Assembly: GCA_034766995.1 (NCBI GenBank)
Contig: CM068315.1
Span: 21,342,844 to 21,406,843 of the forward strand
DNA length: 64,000 nt
Origin: Acanthacorydalis orientalis
Lineage: Eukaryota > Arthropoda > Insecta > Megaloptera > Corydalidae
Reading direction: 5' to 3'
In this document: in pieces, positions 11,870 to 22,585 of the stretch
How positions within the stretch are numbered: position 1 is the stretch's first letter
How the letters are laid out: each line of letters opens with the position of its first letter
Made by a program: the position numbers and the translations under genes
Notes under the pieces: generated by a model
Database searches by the model: none
The model's input: only the letters and a program-made list of their open reading frames with translations
Told to the model about the DNA's origin: nothing

Positions 11870-12935
11870 TGACAGATGAAATACAATGTTTTCAATAACG
11901 ACGCAATTTTACAACAATAAAACATAGAATTTGCGCTGGAAGTTTCTTTATTGTAAATAATGGATGACGTTATGCCATTTATAAATGAAAAATAATATCG
12001 TGTAAGTGCCGCGGCGCGCTTTCTTACAAGTAAACATTCTTTTGTTGCAATTTGCAATAATATCCATACACAACTAGGGCTCTAACTCAACAATTACTCC
12101 TCGAATTTCATCTTTTAAGTCGGAAATTGTTTTAGGATTATTTATGTACACTTGTCTTTTAACATGACTTCAAAAAAGTAGTTCAATCGCAAGATCTCGG
12201 TTACTAATTAATGTCTCTGGAAATAATTATTTCTGGAAATAACGCGACGATCAAATTTCATCCTCAATAAACCAATTGCTTCACCAGCATTGTGGCATGT
12301 TGTACCATTCTGTTGGAACCACATTTCCTCCAGGTCAACATCATCCAATTCTACACACAAAAAATGATTATCATGTTTCCGTATTTTCTCCATTTACGGT
12401 AATCTTTTTAGTATCCTTGATTTTCGAAAAAGTAAAGTCCAATAAATCCACCGAACAACAATACGAACCATACAGGCACTTTCTGTATGCAGTGGCTTCT
12501 CAACGATCACCCTCGGATTTTCTTCACCCTAAATTAGGCAGTCTTGCTTATTTGACAGAGTTTGAAATGAACTTCATCGATAAAGATGACTTTTTCATAA
12601 AAAACAGTGTTGTTCAAGTATCCAATTAACAAATCTTCGACGCAATGAATGGTCTGCTGGTTTCAATTCTTATGTTAATTGAACATTATAAACCTTCAGC
12701 AATAAATCCTTACGCAAAATACGCCATGTGGTCGTCTGCGAAAGGCCCAGTTCTTGTGAACGTCGTAGAATTGACATTCATTGTTCTTCCGATATACTTT
12801 CACGAGCCAAGTCAATATTTTCTTCAGAACGAACACTACAGCACTAGTAAGTGTTGGCGTTTCTTTATCTTGAACCGATCTAGTCTCTTCAAATTTACTC
12901 ACTAATCGAAGAATTGTGTGCTGAAAACATTCCAT
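11870..12935 (-). pseudogene. IS630/mariner-type transposase pseudogene
   Basis: Relic of a transposase distinct from the DD34D mariners here, of a kind common in insects. On the minus strand: KFEETRSVQDKETPT (12890-12840), a degraded regulatory/HTH block, an ELKPADHSLRRRFVNWILEQ-like block (12690-12600), FIDEVHFKL with the first catalytic Asp (12570), a PRVIVEKP-like block (12510), and the open stretch 12393-12208 with LEEMWFQQNGTTCHNAGEAI. A usual WFQQDGATCH block would have Asp where this copy has Asn. The following WPPRSCDLTPLDFF region is missing. VKRQVYINNPKTISDLKDEI follows at about 12170-12110, and a C-terminal RR.RGG-like tail near 12010. Multiple frameshifts. The element ends are not visible. 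Confidence 0.78.
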
Positions 12936-14333
12936 GGATTTAAAGTAAGAGATGAAATAATTATTTTGCTAATATCAAGATTTTTAAACAAATTTTTAAT
13001 ACAAGTATTTCGCAACGATCAATCGTTACGATTTATTGCATATTATAATCACTTTTAGTCTGAGAATTTTTTGATGATCAAGAATATTCACATTTGTTAA
13101 TGTTTCTATAAAAATATGTATGCTATTCAAAAATGAATTTATATAATAAACAATCATAAATTTAAAATTGTTTCATCATTTCCTGTGTGCTAATAACACT
13201 ATTACTGAATTTAACAACTAAAAACTAAAGTTCACTTTATTTCATTTCAATTTCATTTAAACAAATATTTTATTCTTGCTGCAGTTCCATGTAACATTAT
13301 ATATGCATATTGCCGAGAAAGACTATTTAAAAACGTAATCAAATAAGAAATATGTGTGAGAAAAAATTTAAGCCAAAAATATTATAATTACTCGAATAAT
13401 TCCAGTAGAAAAATATAACATTTTGTGAACATATAATGTTACTTTTATGATTATTTGTAAATTAAATTATTTCAAATTTTCATAACTCCTTCATAAAAAT
13501 AAATTTAGTATATTTCATTTATTTTTACATCATTTAATTTAAAATGATACGAAATGCAAGAAAACAACGAAAAAACTAAAGGTTAGATTTAGTTTATTCA
13601 GGAAAAAAAACTGCAATTATTTTTCTACTAACTTAATTGTATGAAATAAAGTATTAATTTTCTTCTAATTTCAGTTTTTTTCCTATGTTTGTCGTAAGGA
13701 TAGAAGGTTCACGTTTATTCGTTCAACTTCTATCTTGTATGTATAAATTAGTATTAGATAAAGATTACTTATTTTCATAAATTCAAAATAAATGAAACAC
13801 TACTTAAATGTACAAAAATTGAGTAGAAGTCTATATGACACAATATCTAAATTCAATTCCATAAGTGAATATGTCATTCGCCCAATAAATTTCAATTTTT
13901 TAAGATTTAACTATTGTTTATTTTTGACGCTTGCCTTTGTTAATTTCAATAAATCTCCTCTGGGTGCTAACGTATAGAAAAATCTGAAATTTGAGTATGC
14001 AGTACTACATTTTGTACCACAACACAGAAATATTGAGGATTCATTGTGTTTGTACATATATGAGATGAAAAAAAATGTTAGTGATATACACAAGTTTATA
14101 GCATTTCACTTAGAAGGGATTGAAAACGTTAAATATATTGTTTTTCTGATTTTATGTTGACACTTTTCTATTAAATATTATTACGTTTGACTGAAATATT
14201 CCGTTGATCTGTTTGAAAATGTAGACAGACAATTCTTATATTTAACACTAGCTGTTATTTACTAATTTACTTACTACTTACTAATTTACTATTTACTAAT
14301 TTACTTAATACTAATTCTTATATTCAACACTAG
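12936..14333. other. Gap with a short direct repeat
   Basis: Noncoding. At the right end, 14233-14253 and 14312-14333 are near-identical (TTCTTATAT.CAACACTAGC-type) and enclose several TTACTAATTTACT units, so about 80 bp is duplicated just left of the hAT-like element. Confidence 0.55.
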
Positions 14334-14696
14334 CAGTACTCTTCAAACTATGTTCCACGGTACCCAGAAGTTCCGTGTAACATCTTCAGGGGTTTCGCAA
14401 GTCAAAGTCAAAATTCGAAAGAATTTTTGAAGAAAAATAATAGTTAATTTATAACAATTTATTTTATTTCTATAAATGCCTATTATAACCCATTATTATG
14501 CAGAAAAACTGTATTTATGAGTATACATTTACCACTTCTCTCAATCAGATGTAAATAATAAAATGTGGTAATGTAAGAGGCTGATTTTCAAAACCTGTGG
14601 GGTACGCATCTTGAGTTTTCTGGTGATGGTAGGGGTTCCGGAATATTTTGTTTAATCTTAAGGTTTCCCCGAACTGACAAAGTTAGTAGACTACTG
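14334..14696. mobile_element. hAT-like MITE
   Basis: About 363 bp with inverted termini of the hAT form. The left end is CAGTACTCTTCAAACTATGT and the right end, read inward, is CAGTAGTCTACTAACTTTGT. Both are followed by a CG-containing block with GGTTTC or GGTTCC words. The flanking 8-mers do not match, so any target duplication has decayed. No ORF. Age and exact family are unknown. Confidence 0.65.
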
Positions 14697-15487
14697 AATA
14701 ATAATAATCTAGGAAATGATGTAGTTATCATAATTTTAGAAAAAAATTTAGTATTTTTCCTGCTATGAGACGAAATTTCATATATATTTTTATTTATGTA
14801 TAACTAGAAAAATAGGAATTCCTTTTTATTTTGTTGTTTATCAAAGCTCACTAACTCAAAGTGGTGATATTATCGAAAAGCATTAGTTTCTACTTCGAAG
14901 AAGGATATTTACAGAGGACACTACTTTCATCGGTCATTTCAAAAATCCTCTCCTCATTTCCAATTCAGATATAAAAACATGATTTAGCTAAAATAATGTT
15001 TAACTAAACACATCATTATCCAATTGGCATAATTAAAATGACTAAATAATATAATAATAAATATGTTTAGCAGAGTACTAGATAAGTAAAACGATGGAAT
15101 AAAACAACCCATTAATATAATGATTTTCCGAAATGTAAATGTGTCAAGCTATATAAATCCGGAATGTTCGGGTTAGACTATTGGACCAATATCAAATATT
15201 ATTTTATTTTTATAATATCAAAAATACGAATAGCATGTTATAACTTTTTGTACTATTATAACTTCATTAAAGTAAAAGATACTTTAATGAAGTATAAAAC
15301 AAAAGACATTAAACAAATTCGATGGGTTTCAAAGTGAAATTGCACATTTCATTCAGTATCCATCAATAAAAGGATTAATAAAGGAGCTGGACGTCTCTTA
15401 ATTTACACATAAAGAGAAATAAGCTTCACATTATTAAAAATAAGTTTTGTCTCTAGCGGGAAAAGTTAAATTGGATGAAGTGAACTA
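14697..15487. other. Gap with a small hairpin
   Basis: Noncoding. Positions 15261-15274 and 15280-15293 are a perfect 14-bp inverted repeat (ACTTCATTAAAGTA) with a 5-nt loop. Confidence 0.6.
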
Positions 15488-15489
15488 TA

Positions 15490-15684
15490 GGTGATTAAAT
15501 TTAGGTTTCCACATGAAAGTATTAAAAAAACGCAAAATAAAAAAAACATGTCCCCCATTTATTATTTTAAATTAATTGTATTTTAGTATTGAATTGAACT
15601 AAGTACTAAATAAAAATGACATGACTTTTTTAATCCATGTACCTCTTTTTAATACCTCTATATGGAAGCCTAAATTAAATCACC
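15490..15684. mobile_element. TA-flanked MITE, family A copy 1
   Basis: 195 bp flanked by TA (15488-15489 and 15685-15686). The inverted termini are about 35 bp and imperfect: left GGTGATTAAATTTAGGTTTC, right read inward GGTGATTTAATTTAGGCTTC. The inside is A-rich and noncoding. A second diverged copy lies at 43269-43461 with the same termini and the shared core AATTGTATTTTAGTATTGAA. TA flanks suggest mobilisation by a Tc1/mariner transposase. Confidence 0.78.
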
Positions 15685-15863
15685 TACAAATACCTGTACT
15701 TATCAAAGCAATAATTGTTTTTAGATGCAGATATTTTAATTCAAAACAATAGACTTTTAAATGTGCGAGAAATGTAACGATTTCTTTTTTGTAAAATGAA
15801 AAATTAATTTTTTGTGTAAATTTTGCACAAATTAATTCATTTTATATAAATATCTTTATACTT

Positions 15864-15867
<4 letters not shown>

Positions 15868-15944
<77 letters not shown>
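15868..15944. repeat. (TA)n microsatellite
   Basis: Pure TA array of about 77 bp. Confidence 0.97.
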
Positions 15945-15946
<2 letters not shown>

Positions 15947-17192
15947 TTTCTTATTTAATCAATAATCCCAAAATACATGTTTACCTTATTTTTATTCAAA
16001 CTTTACTTAATACATCTTCTGTGGACGAATAAAGAAATATTTTTTTAAAATATTTCTACATAACTTATTGGTTTAAGGATGATTTGCTTAAGAAAAGTTC
16101 GAAAATGATCAGTACTCAATTATTGAACATTTTTGATCCAAAAAAACGTGATTTGTGCAGTGAAAACTATTTGTGAAAACTATGTGATAATTAATTCTCA
16201 AAATGGTTGCTTTCATTTGGGTTATTTATTTTGTAATCATTATATCCAATTTCAGTACTTATGGCATTTTAAAATTGCTGAACACCTTAAAATCTTTCTA
16301 AAAATTTTATATTTTCATTACTTGAAGTGATTTATGTCTAGTGAATAAAAAATTCAATCATTAGGTACATTTCTCTTTTCGTTTAATAAAATAATTTTGT
16401 ATAATGTATGGTTTAATCCTTCTATTTTGCATTTTTATTATTTTTATTGTTTTTTTTTTTACATTATTTGAATGGAATCACATATCTAAAATGTATCTTA
16501 TAAAAAATGTATCTACATTTTTATAAACATTTTAAATACGGTGTAAAAATTAATATTACTGTAATTGATGATAGGAAAAATTGATGACAGACAAAATTGG
16601 TCGTAATGAAATATAAATTGAGTGCCTCCATGGTTTAATGGTCTCAAAATGATCAATTAATATTTATTATTTCAAATAATAGTTCTCTTTTACTGTCATT
16701 TACTTATATAGAATTGATGTTTCTCATTATCATGTTCAAAATAGATACAGCAATAAGTAAGAGAGTTATATAAATTACTTACATTTTTGTCGTGGTATAT
16801 TTCCATGTATCCGAAATTTAAATTTCCGAAATATTTCCTGACGTTATTGTAGAATTATTTTTTCCAAATGGATGATTTAGATTTGTATCATCTTTAGATA
16901 AATATTTTTGATTCAGTTGGCTGAGTACACTAACAAGCGTGTGAACTAATATAGTAATATATTAGATACCGGAAACAAAACCTATGATTCATATTGTGAT
17001 GATTAGAAGAGTCTAGCCGGATGCTATTTTATTGTATATTATATAATACGGGAAAATACAGACAAAAAAGCTTCAAAGATTGTAGATCAACACTCAAATA
17101 TTTAAAAAAAAAGAATTAGACTCTATCTCCTATAACTGATCGGTAATTAATTTTCTTAGAAAAAAATTTAGTTAGAAAAAAATAAAATTGTA

Positions 17193-17194
<2 letters not shown>
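15945..17194. other. No recognisable gene
   Basis: Noncoding A+T-rich DNA. A 65-codon open frame at 16133-16330 has no features of a real protein. Confidence 0.5.
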
Positions 17195-17224
<30 letters not shown>

Positions 17225-17275
17225 CTGTATATATACTATATATATATATATACTATATATATATATATATATATA
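17195..17275. repeat. (TA)n array, left of mariner
   Basis: TA array with two CTG or CTATA interruptions that runs directly into the mariner TIR. It resumes on the other side at 18577, so the element split one array. Confidence 0.95.
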
Positions 17276-18572
17276 TTAGATTGGTGCAAAAATAATTTCG
17301 GTTTTTATCATTTTAAGTTTGGTGCCGATTTTTCTAGTTACCGTTATCTTTTGTTATAGTCATGTGATACATCATTCTAAACAATAAAATCAGCTGATTT
17401 CACTACTGATTTCATCTTATGTCTATTGTTTTTATTCTTTAGTATTTTTGGATATAACTACTTAAATTAGTCATGGAAAAAAAGCAAATTCGCGCGATTT
17501 TGTTGTATGAGTTTCAATTGGAACGTAAAGCAACAGAAACTGCTCGAAATATCAAATTTGTTTTTGATGAAAAGTCAATTAGTGAACATACAGCTCAAAA
17601 CTGGTTCCAAAAATTTCGTAATAGAAACGAAATCATCGATGATAAGGAGCATTGTGGGCATCCTTCAGGTAGAGATAATAATGATTTAAGAACCATTATT
17701 GAAGCGGGCCCACGTAAAACAACCCGAAAGATGGTAGAAGTACTCAATGTTGATCGTTCAATAGTTATTTGATATTTGTGCTTAATTGGAAAAATAAAAA
17801 AGCTAGATAAATGAGTGCCGTATGAACTAAACGAACATCAAGCAATCCTGCGATACGAAGTCTGATCTGCGCTTCTTTTGCGTAACAAAAATCATTCCTT
17901 TTTTGATTGAATTGTCACATGTGATAAAAACTGCATTCTATACAACAATCACAAACGTTCATCTGAGTGGATAGACCGAGGATAAAGCACGAAAACAATT
18001 TCCTAAACAGAGGGTTCGTGGAAAAAAGATTATGGTCAGTATTTGGTGGTTGGCAAGTGGCATCATTCACTCCACAACTTCTTAAATCCTGATGAAACAA
18101 TAAAAGCAGAAAAATATTGTCAGGAAATTAAAAAAAATGCATGAGAAGTTGCATCGTTAACTGCCAGCATTATTCAATCAAAGAGGATAGATTTTTCTTC
18201 ATGATAACGCCCGACCACTCGTCTCACAAATGACTTTAAAAAAATTAAATGAACTGGGTTATGAAACTCTACCTCACCCACCACCTTATTTTCTGGACCT
18301 GTCCCCGAGAGATTATCATTTTTTTAAACATTTGAGTAATTTCCTACGAGTGAAGGTTTTCAAACATCAAAAATCAGGTCAAAGCACTTTCGATGGATTC
18401 ATTAATTTCGGGACTCCAGAACTCCATCTTGTAAGAACAAACAAACTTGTTTGCCCTGGTGAGAAATGTGTGCAGGCCAATGGTCTTTATTTTAATTCAT
18501 GGACATAATTTTTAACTGAGATATGCGTCTCTATACTCGACACGTAAAAACCGCAGTTATTTTTGCACCAAC

Positions 18573-18576
<4 letters not shown>
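17276..18576 (+). mobile_element. Full-length mariner (cecropia/Hsmar1-like)
   Basis: 1301 bp, complete from TIR to TIR. The left end is TTAGATTGGTGCAAAAATAA and the right end, read inward, is TTAGGTTGGTGCAAAAATAA. TA flanks lie at 17274-17275 and 18577-18578. The TIR and protein are of the cecropia/Hsmar1 type. It is inserted inside a TA array. The gene inside is broken, so the element cannot move by itself, though the ends are well kept. Confidence 0.93.
17473..18508 (+). pseudogene. Mariner transposase pseudogene
   Basis: Starts at ATG 17473, 197 bp inside the element, as expected for mariner. The first 99 codons are open: MEKKQIRAILLYEF, then the paired HTH region with QNWFQKFRNRNE, and a second HTH ending NVDRSIVI before TGA. 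Beyond that the frame is broken but VPYELNEHQ, LLLRNKNHSFFD, VTCDKNCILYNN, FLNPDETIKAEKYCQEI and HDNARP-like blocks remain. The open stretch 18230-18508 gives LKKLNELGYETLPHP, PRDYHFFKHLSNFL with the final catalytic Asp, and a C-terminus ending CVQANGLYF. About 345 codons were present originally. It is inactive. Confidence 0.92.

Positions 18577-18661
<85 letters not shown>
18577..18661. repeat. (TA)n array, right of mariner
   Basis: Pure TA array beginning at the target-site TA of the mariner. Confidence 0.97.
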
Positions 18662-18663
<2 letters not shown>

Positions 18664-18880
18664 AGTACTTAGTGCATAAAAATACTACCGATGTTCTCTT
18701 ATTAAATCTTCAATGAGTATTGATTTAATTAGTGAACGAAATGTTTAGCAGGCAAAGCTATTAAGTTTCAATATCTTGATATCGGAATATTCTACTGGGA
18801 ACATAAATTATAAAAAAATTTCGCTTCCTCTATTTTTTAATATGAATAAAAGTTTTAAAACAAGAGATATCCTTATCTAC

Positions 18881-18882
<2 letters not shown>

Positions 18883-18946
<64 letters not shown>
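18883..18946. repeat. (TA)n microsatellite
   Basis: Pure TA array of about 64 bp. Confidence 0.97.
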
Positions 18947-18947
<1 letters not shown>

Positions 18948-19112
18948 CATTAATGTGAGTGGTATACTTGTATGTGTTTGTTTGATAATTCTAGTTGAAA
19001 ATTTGGTACATAAAGAAGTAAATTATTTTCAATGTCGCAAAGTATCTCTATCATACATGCACAATTTAATATGAATATCTTGCACTGTACAACTATATAA
19101 TATATCTAACAT

Positions 19113-19114
<2 letters not shown>

Positions 19115-19205
<91 letters not shown>

Positions 19206-19260
19206 GTACACATATATTGTGAGTATGTGAGTGTGTAGGTCTGTGTATGTATATGTGTGT
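19115..19260. repeat. (TA)n array with TG-rich tail
   Basis: About 85 bp of pure TA, then TGTATATGTACACATAT and GTGTGT-rich sequence. Confidence 0.95.
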
Positions 19261-19269
19261 GCATATTTC

Positions 19270-19455
19270 AAATATAGAGGGGAGTCCTGCCGTGTTCAGA
19301 TAGGGAAATGTATGTGTGGGGGGACAGCCGCAGATAAATAAAGCTAACTCTCTTGTACAAAGCATCTGTCAGGATCTAGTCGTGTCGTTTAGATCACACT
19401 ATTTTCCCTAATTCGCATATTTTCCTTCCAATATATCGCGATATTGGTGGCAAAT
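19270..19455 (+). mobile_element. Possible LTR scrap
   Basis: A stretch clearly richer in G and C than its surroundings. It has an AATAAA (about 19336), a following CTAACTCTCTTGTACAAAG block, and ends ATATATCGCGATATTGGTGGC. A polyadenylation signal followed by U5-like sequence and then TTGGTGGC is how the 5' LTR and primer-binding site of insect Gypsy or BEL elements often look. No gag or pol follows and I cannot fix the left boundary, so this is tentative. Confidence 0.3.
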
Positions 19456-19998
19456 ATAAAACATGTTCATATAATATTACATTACTGATGTGTTTATAAG
19501 AGATTTCGGACATTGATTTAAAACTGTAATCGTTTTTTATTGCTTGTGGTTAGGATTTATTTTTAATTACCTTGTGTGATAGTGCTGTTATTATTTCAGT
19601 ACAAATTAAAAAGTGGACAAATCATATCGGACAGCACGAAATTTACTTTGAAGTGGATTGTTGAAAGGTAATATGTCTTTATTTTTTAGTTTTATTCTTA
19701 ATTAATTAACAATAGATTATATAAATATGTCAATATTGTAGTTTTTAGTTTATATACTATTTGTATAGCTTAGTAATGGAATATTATAAGGTAATTGTAA
19801 ACTTTTAGAATTATGAAGTTCTAAAAAAATTCATTTTATATTTATCACAACTTTTAATACAGCTAATTTTATAAAACCTTTCATCTTAATATCAAAAGTC
19901 TTTTATCATTTTTTTTTAAAATAGCAATATATATTTGAATTTTATTTTTCTCAGAATGTGTATTATTATGTAATCTGAAAAGGTATTTTCTGTTAATA
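19456..19998. other. No recognisable gene
   Basis: A+T-rich noncoding DNA. Confidence 0.5.
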
Positions 19999-20020
19999 CA
20001 TATATATATATATATATGTT

Positions 20021-20055
<35 letters not shown>
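19999..20055. repeat. (TA)n microsatellite
   Basis: TA array interrupted by TGTTTATG. Confidence 0.95.
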
Positions 20056-20058
<3 letters not shown>

Positions 20059-20208
20059 TATTTGTAGAATTTATATTATATAATTTTGACTTGATTTTAA
20101 TATATTTTTTATTCGTTAGACATTTTAAGACAAATTTTATTCAGATATTTATGCTTCATTTATTTTAGGTAATCTAGTTAAATTTGTCTTCAAATTTGTT
20201 AAAATTTT

Positions 20209-20271
20209 TGGGCACTAATGACCTTTCATGTTGACGTGCCCTTAAATCCAAATTAATCAATCAATCATCAT
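20209..20271 (+). repeat. Possible LINE 3' tail
   Basis: GGGCACTAATGACCTTTCAT, then GTTGACGTGCCC, ending in an AATCAATCAATCATCA tract. Similar short conserved blocks with tetranucleotide tails occur at the 3' ends of some arthropod non-LTR elements. Only the tail would be present. Weak call. Confidence 0.3.
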
Positions 20272-20481
20272 TGTTAAAATTCACATTTTCTTTCCTTGTG
20301 TTACAGGTAAACTAGCTCTTTAAATAATTTTTGCGTAACTTTCGATGTATAATTTCAAAAACAACTTCATTTTACTTAGTCTGTTCTACAACTATAGCAG
20401 TACTTTAAATCGTAATCTCTAACTATATTTTTCATTTAACTGAATTTATATTTTATAGATACTCTTCGTCATTTTATGAAA

Positions 20482-20484
<3 letters not shown>

Positions 20485-20544
<60 letters not shown>
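20485..20544. repeat. (TA)n microsatellite
   Basis: Pure TA array of about 60 bp. Confidence 0.97.
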
Positions 20545-20548
<4 letters not shown>

Positions 20549-20659
20549 CGTTTTCTTCTTCAAAAATATTTTTTCAGAAATCTGTTTCAAAATGTAATAA
20601 TTCAAAAAAGTGTGATGTGAATAAAATATTTTTATCTTCTTTTGTCTATTTGATTTAAG

Positions 20660-20661
<2 letters not shown>

Positions 20662-20718
<57 letters not shown>
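20662..20718. repeat. (TA)n microsatellite
   Basis: Pure TA array of about 57 bp, the second of three in 600 bp. Confidence 0.97.
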
Positions 20719-20720
<2 letters not shown>

Positions 20721-20985
20721 TAATCTGTCTCATTTATTTATTGTTATACATGAGTAAATATATACAAATACTCAGTTATTTCTCTAGTTATTTCATTTAA
20801 AAATATTTCTCATCATAATACAGTTTCTTGTTCTCATAAAAATATTTCATTTTTGATATTTTATGGAAGACTAAATAAATTTTGTAACTGCAACTGTCGA
20901 AAAGTTACAGTTATAGAATATATAATATTAATTTTCACAGCAATTCGATTGTTATAATATTGAATAATGCAAATACTGAGTAAAT

Positions 20986-20988
<3 letters not shown>

Positions 20989-21045
<57 letters not shown>
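20989..21045. repeat. (TA)n microsatellite
   Basis: Pure TA array of about 57 bp, the third of three in 600 bp. Confidence 0.97.
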
Positions 21046-21047
<2 letters not shown>

Positions 21048-21736
21048 AGCTGGCCTGCAGTATTTGCACCTAATATTTTTCTACTGGTTTTTATATTTGT
21101 TTAATTAAATACTTATTCATAGTTAATAAATTTCAATTTTTTTTCTACAAAATATTCTAAACTTTTAGTAAATAATAAATCAATTAACTAAATATTTTTG
21201 TTTTATTACAAATATTTGGTGTGTTGTCTAATAAATTGAAAAATAAAAGTATGAGAAGTAGAAAAAAAATAATAAACAAAATAGTTTTTGATTAATTGAA
21301 AATTAGATTAAATGGTCTATCAATTTAAAAAAATAAAAAATTGATACCGTGTCATACAGTTAATTTTCTTTTAAATTATCATTAAAATATTTATAAAATC
21401 ACTTTACTGGATATCCACATTCTTGCATAAAAATTACATAACTTTTATATTGAGAAACTCTCTATTTTTTATGAAAGCGTGTGGATACGGTCTACAGATA
21501 ATGTAGATATCAAATATATTTTGACATCTGTATTATTTTTTTTTTTGACGATAAAAACACAATTTATTTATTTTAATCATATATTTCTTGTTTATTGGCT
21601 ATATTCCTCTATTATCTTTACACGTTAATAAAAAATATATTCTATTATAAAATTTTACAATAATTAATGAAAACTGAAATTTTTAATTCATTTCGGAAAT
21701 TATATTCATTTATATTTTATTTTTAAAAAAACATCT
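21046..21736. other. No recognisable gene
   Basis: A+T-rich noncoding DNA. Confidence 0.5.
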
Positions 21737-21740
21737 TTAA

Positions 21741-21789
21741 CCTTTTGCCGTCCAGTGTCCAGACGTTCTGGACAGTGGACCTCAAAGGG
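21741..21789. mobile_element. 49-bp TTAA-flanked hairpin (piggyBac-like)
   Basis: Flanked on both sides by TTAA (21737-21740 and 21790-21793). The ends are inverse: CCTTTTGCCGTCC on the left and CCCTTTGAGGTCC read inward from the right. The core GTCCAGTGTCCAGA-CGT-TCTGGACAGTGGAC is a 14-bp inverted repeat with one mismatch. TTAA targets and CCYTTTG ends are piggyBac marks. It may be a minimal element made of two ends only. Confidence 0.65.
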
Positions 21790-21948
21790 TTAAAAAAGTA
21801 ACAAAAACTCAAATATAAAATCATTCCTAGCGAATACGGTACTGACTACGCCATTATCCATTATCTGATACACTAATTTTATGTAAAATTATAATAACTC
21901 TATAAATTTTGACATATATATTTATAAACATTTTTCGATTATAATACT

Positions 21949-21952
<4 letters not shown>

Positions 21953-22026
<74 letters not shown>
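21953..22026. repeat. (TA)n array
   Basis: TA array with one TTTG interruption that abuts the MITE starting at 22027. Confidence 0.95.
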
Positions 22027-22030
<4 letters not shown>

Positions 22031-22492
22031 GTATAATAATTAAATCGGTGCCTTTTTCACAGAAAATGGATATTTATTGAAAAATGGAATTCATTTCAAT
22101 CCTTAAAATATTCCCCATTAATTTATATAAATTTACTCTATCTGTAAGGTAACTGACAAATCATTTGTCGAAAAAAATATAGTGGCTTTGAATTGATGAA
22201 GTGATTATATATTTTCGAACCTCTTTCACTATTTTACTATTTTTTGCTTATTCTATCACAAAAACTTCCCCAAAAACTGAAGAAAAGTATGCAATGTCTA
22301 ATATACTGCTTTTTGGACGCTCTCGTGTTCGTTATTTTTTTGTGAGATTATGCCAACTGCTTGGGAAAGATATATTGTGTTTTAAAGGTTAAGTTTGGTA
22401 CAAAAAAATCTTAAGCCGATGAAAATATATTTTAATTTAAAACAGTTATGATTGATTCAATTTAAAGGCTCAGAATTATTTTTTACACCTTA
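22027..22492. mobile_element. TA-flanked MITE, family B copy 1
   Basis: 466 bp between two TA arrays. The termini are imperfect inverse copies: left TTAGGTATAATAATTAAATC, right read inward TAAGGTGTAAAAAATAATTC. The right 130 bp, inverted, match 33207-33340 (shared TTTAAATTGAATCAATCATAA). A 63-codon open frame at 22201-22392 has no recognisable motif and I do not call it a gene. Confidence 0.65.
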
Positions 22493-22502
22493 TATATATA
22501 TT

Positions 22503-22561
<59 letters not shown>

Positions 22562-22585
22562 ATTATAATATATATATATATATAC
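22493..22585. repeat. (TA)n/(TG)n array
   Basis: TA tract, a (TG)10-like tract, then TA again. Confidence 0.95.

Noticed and set aside
16620..16660. tRNA-like start (GCCTCCATGGTTTAATGG)
   Set aside because: It resembles an A box, but there is no B box (GGTTCGA..CC) or cloverleaf pairing downstream.
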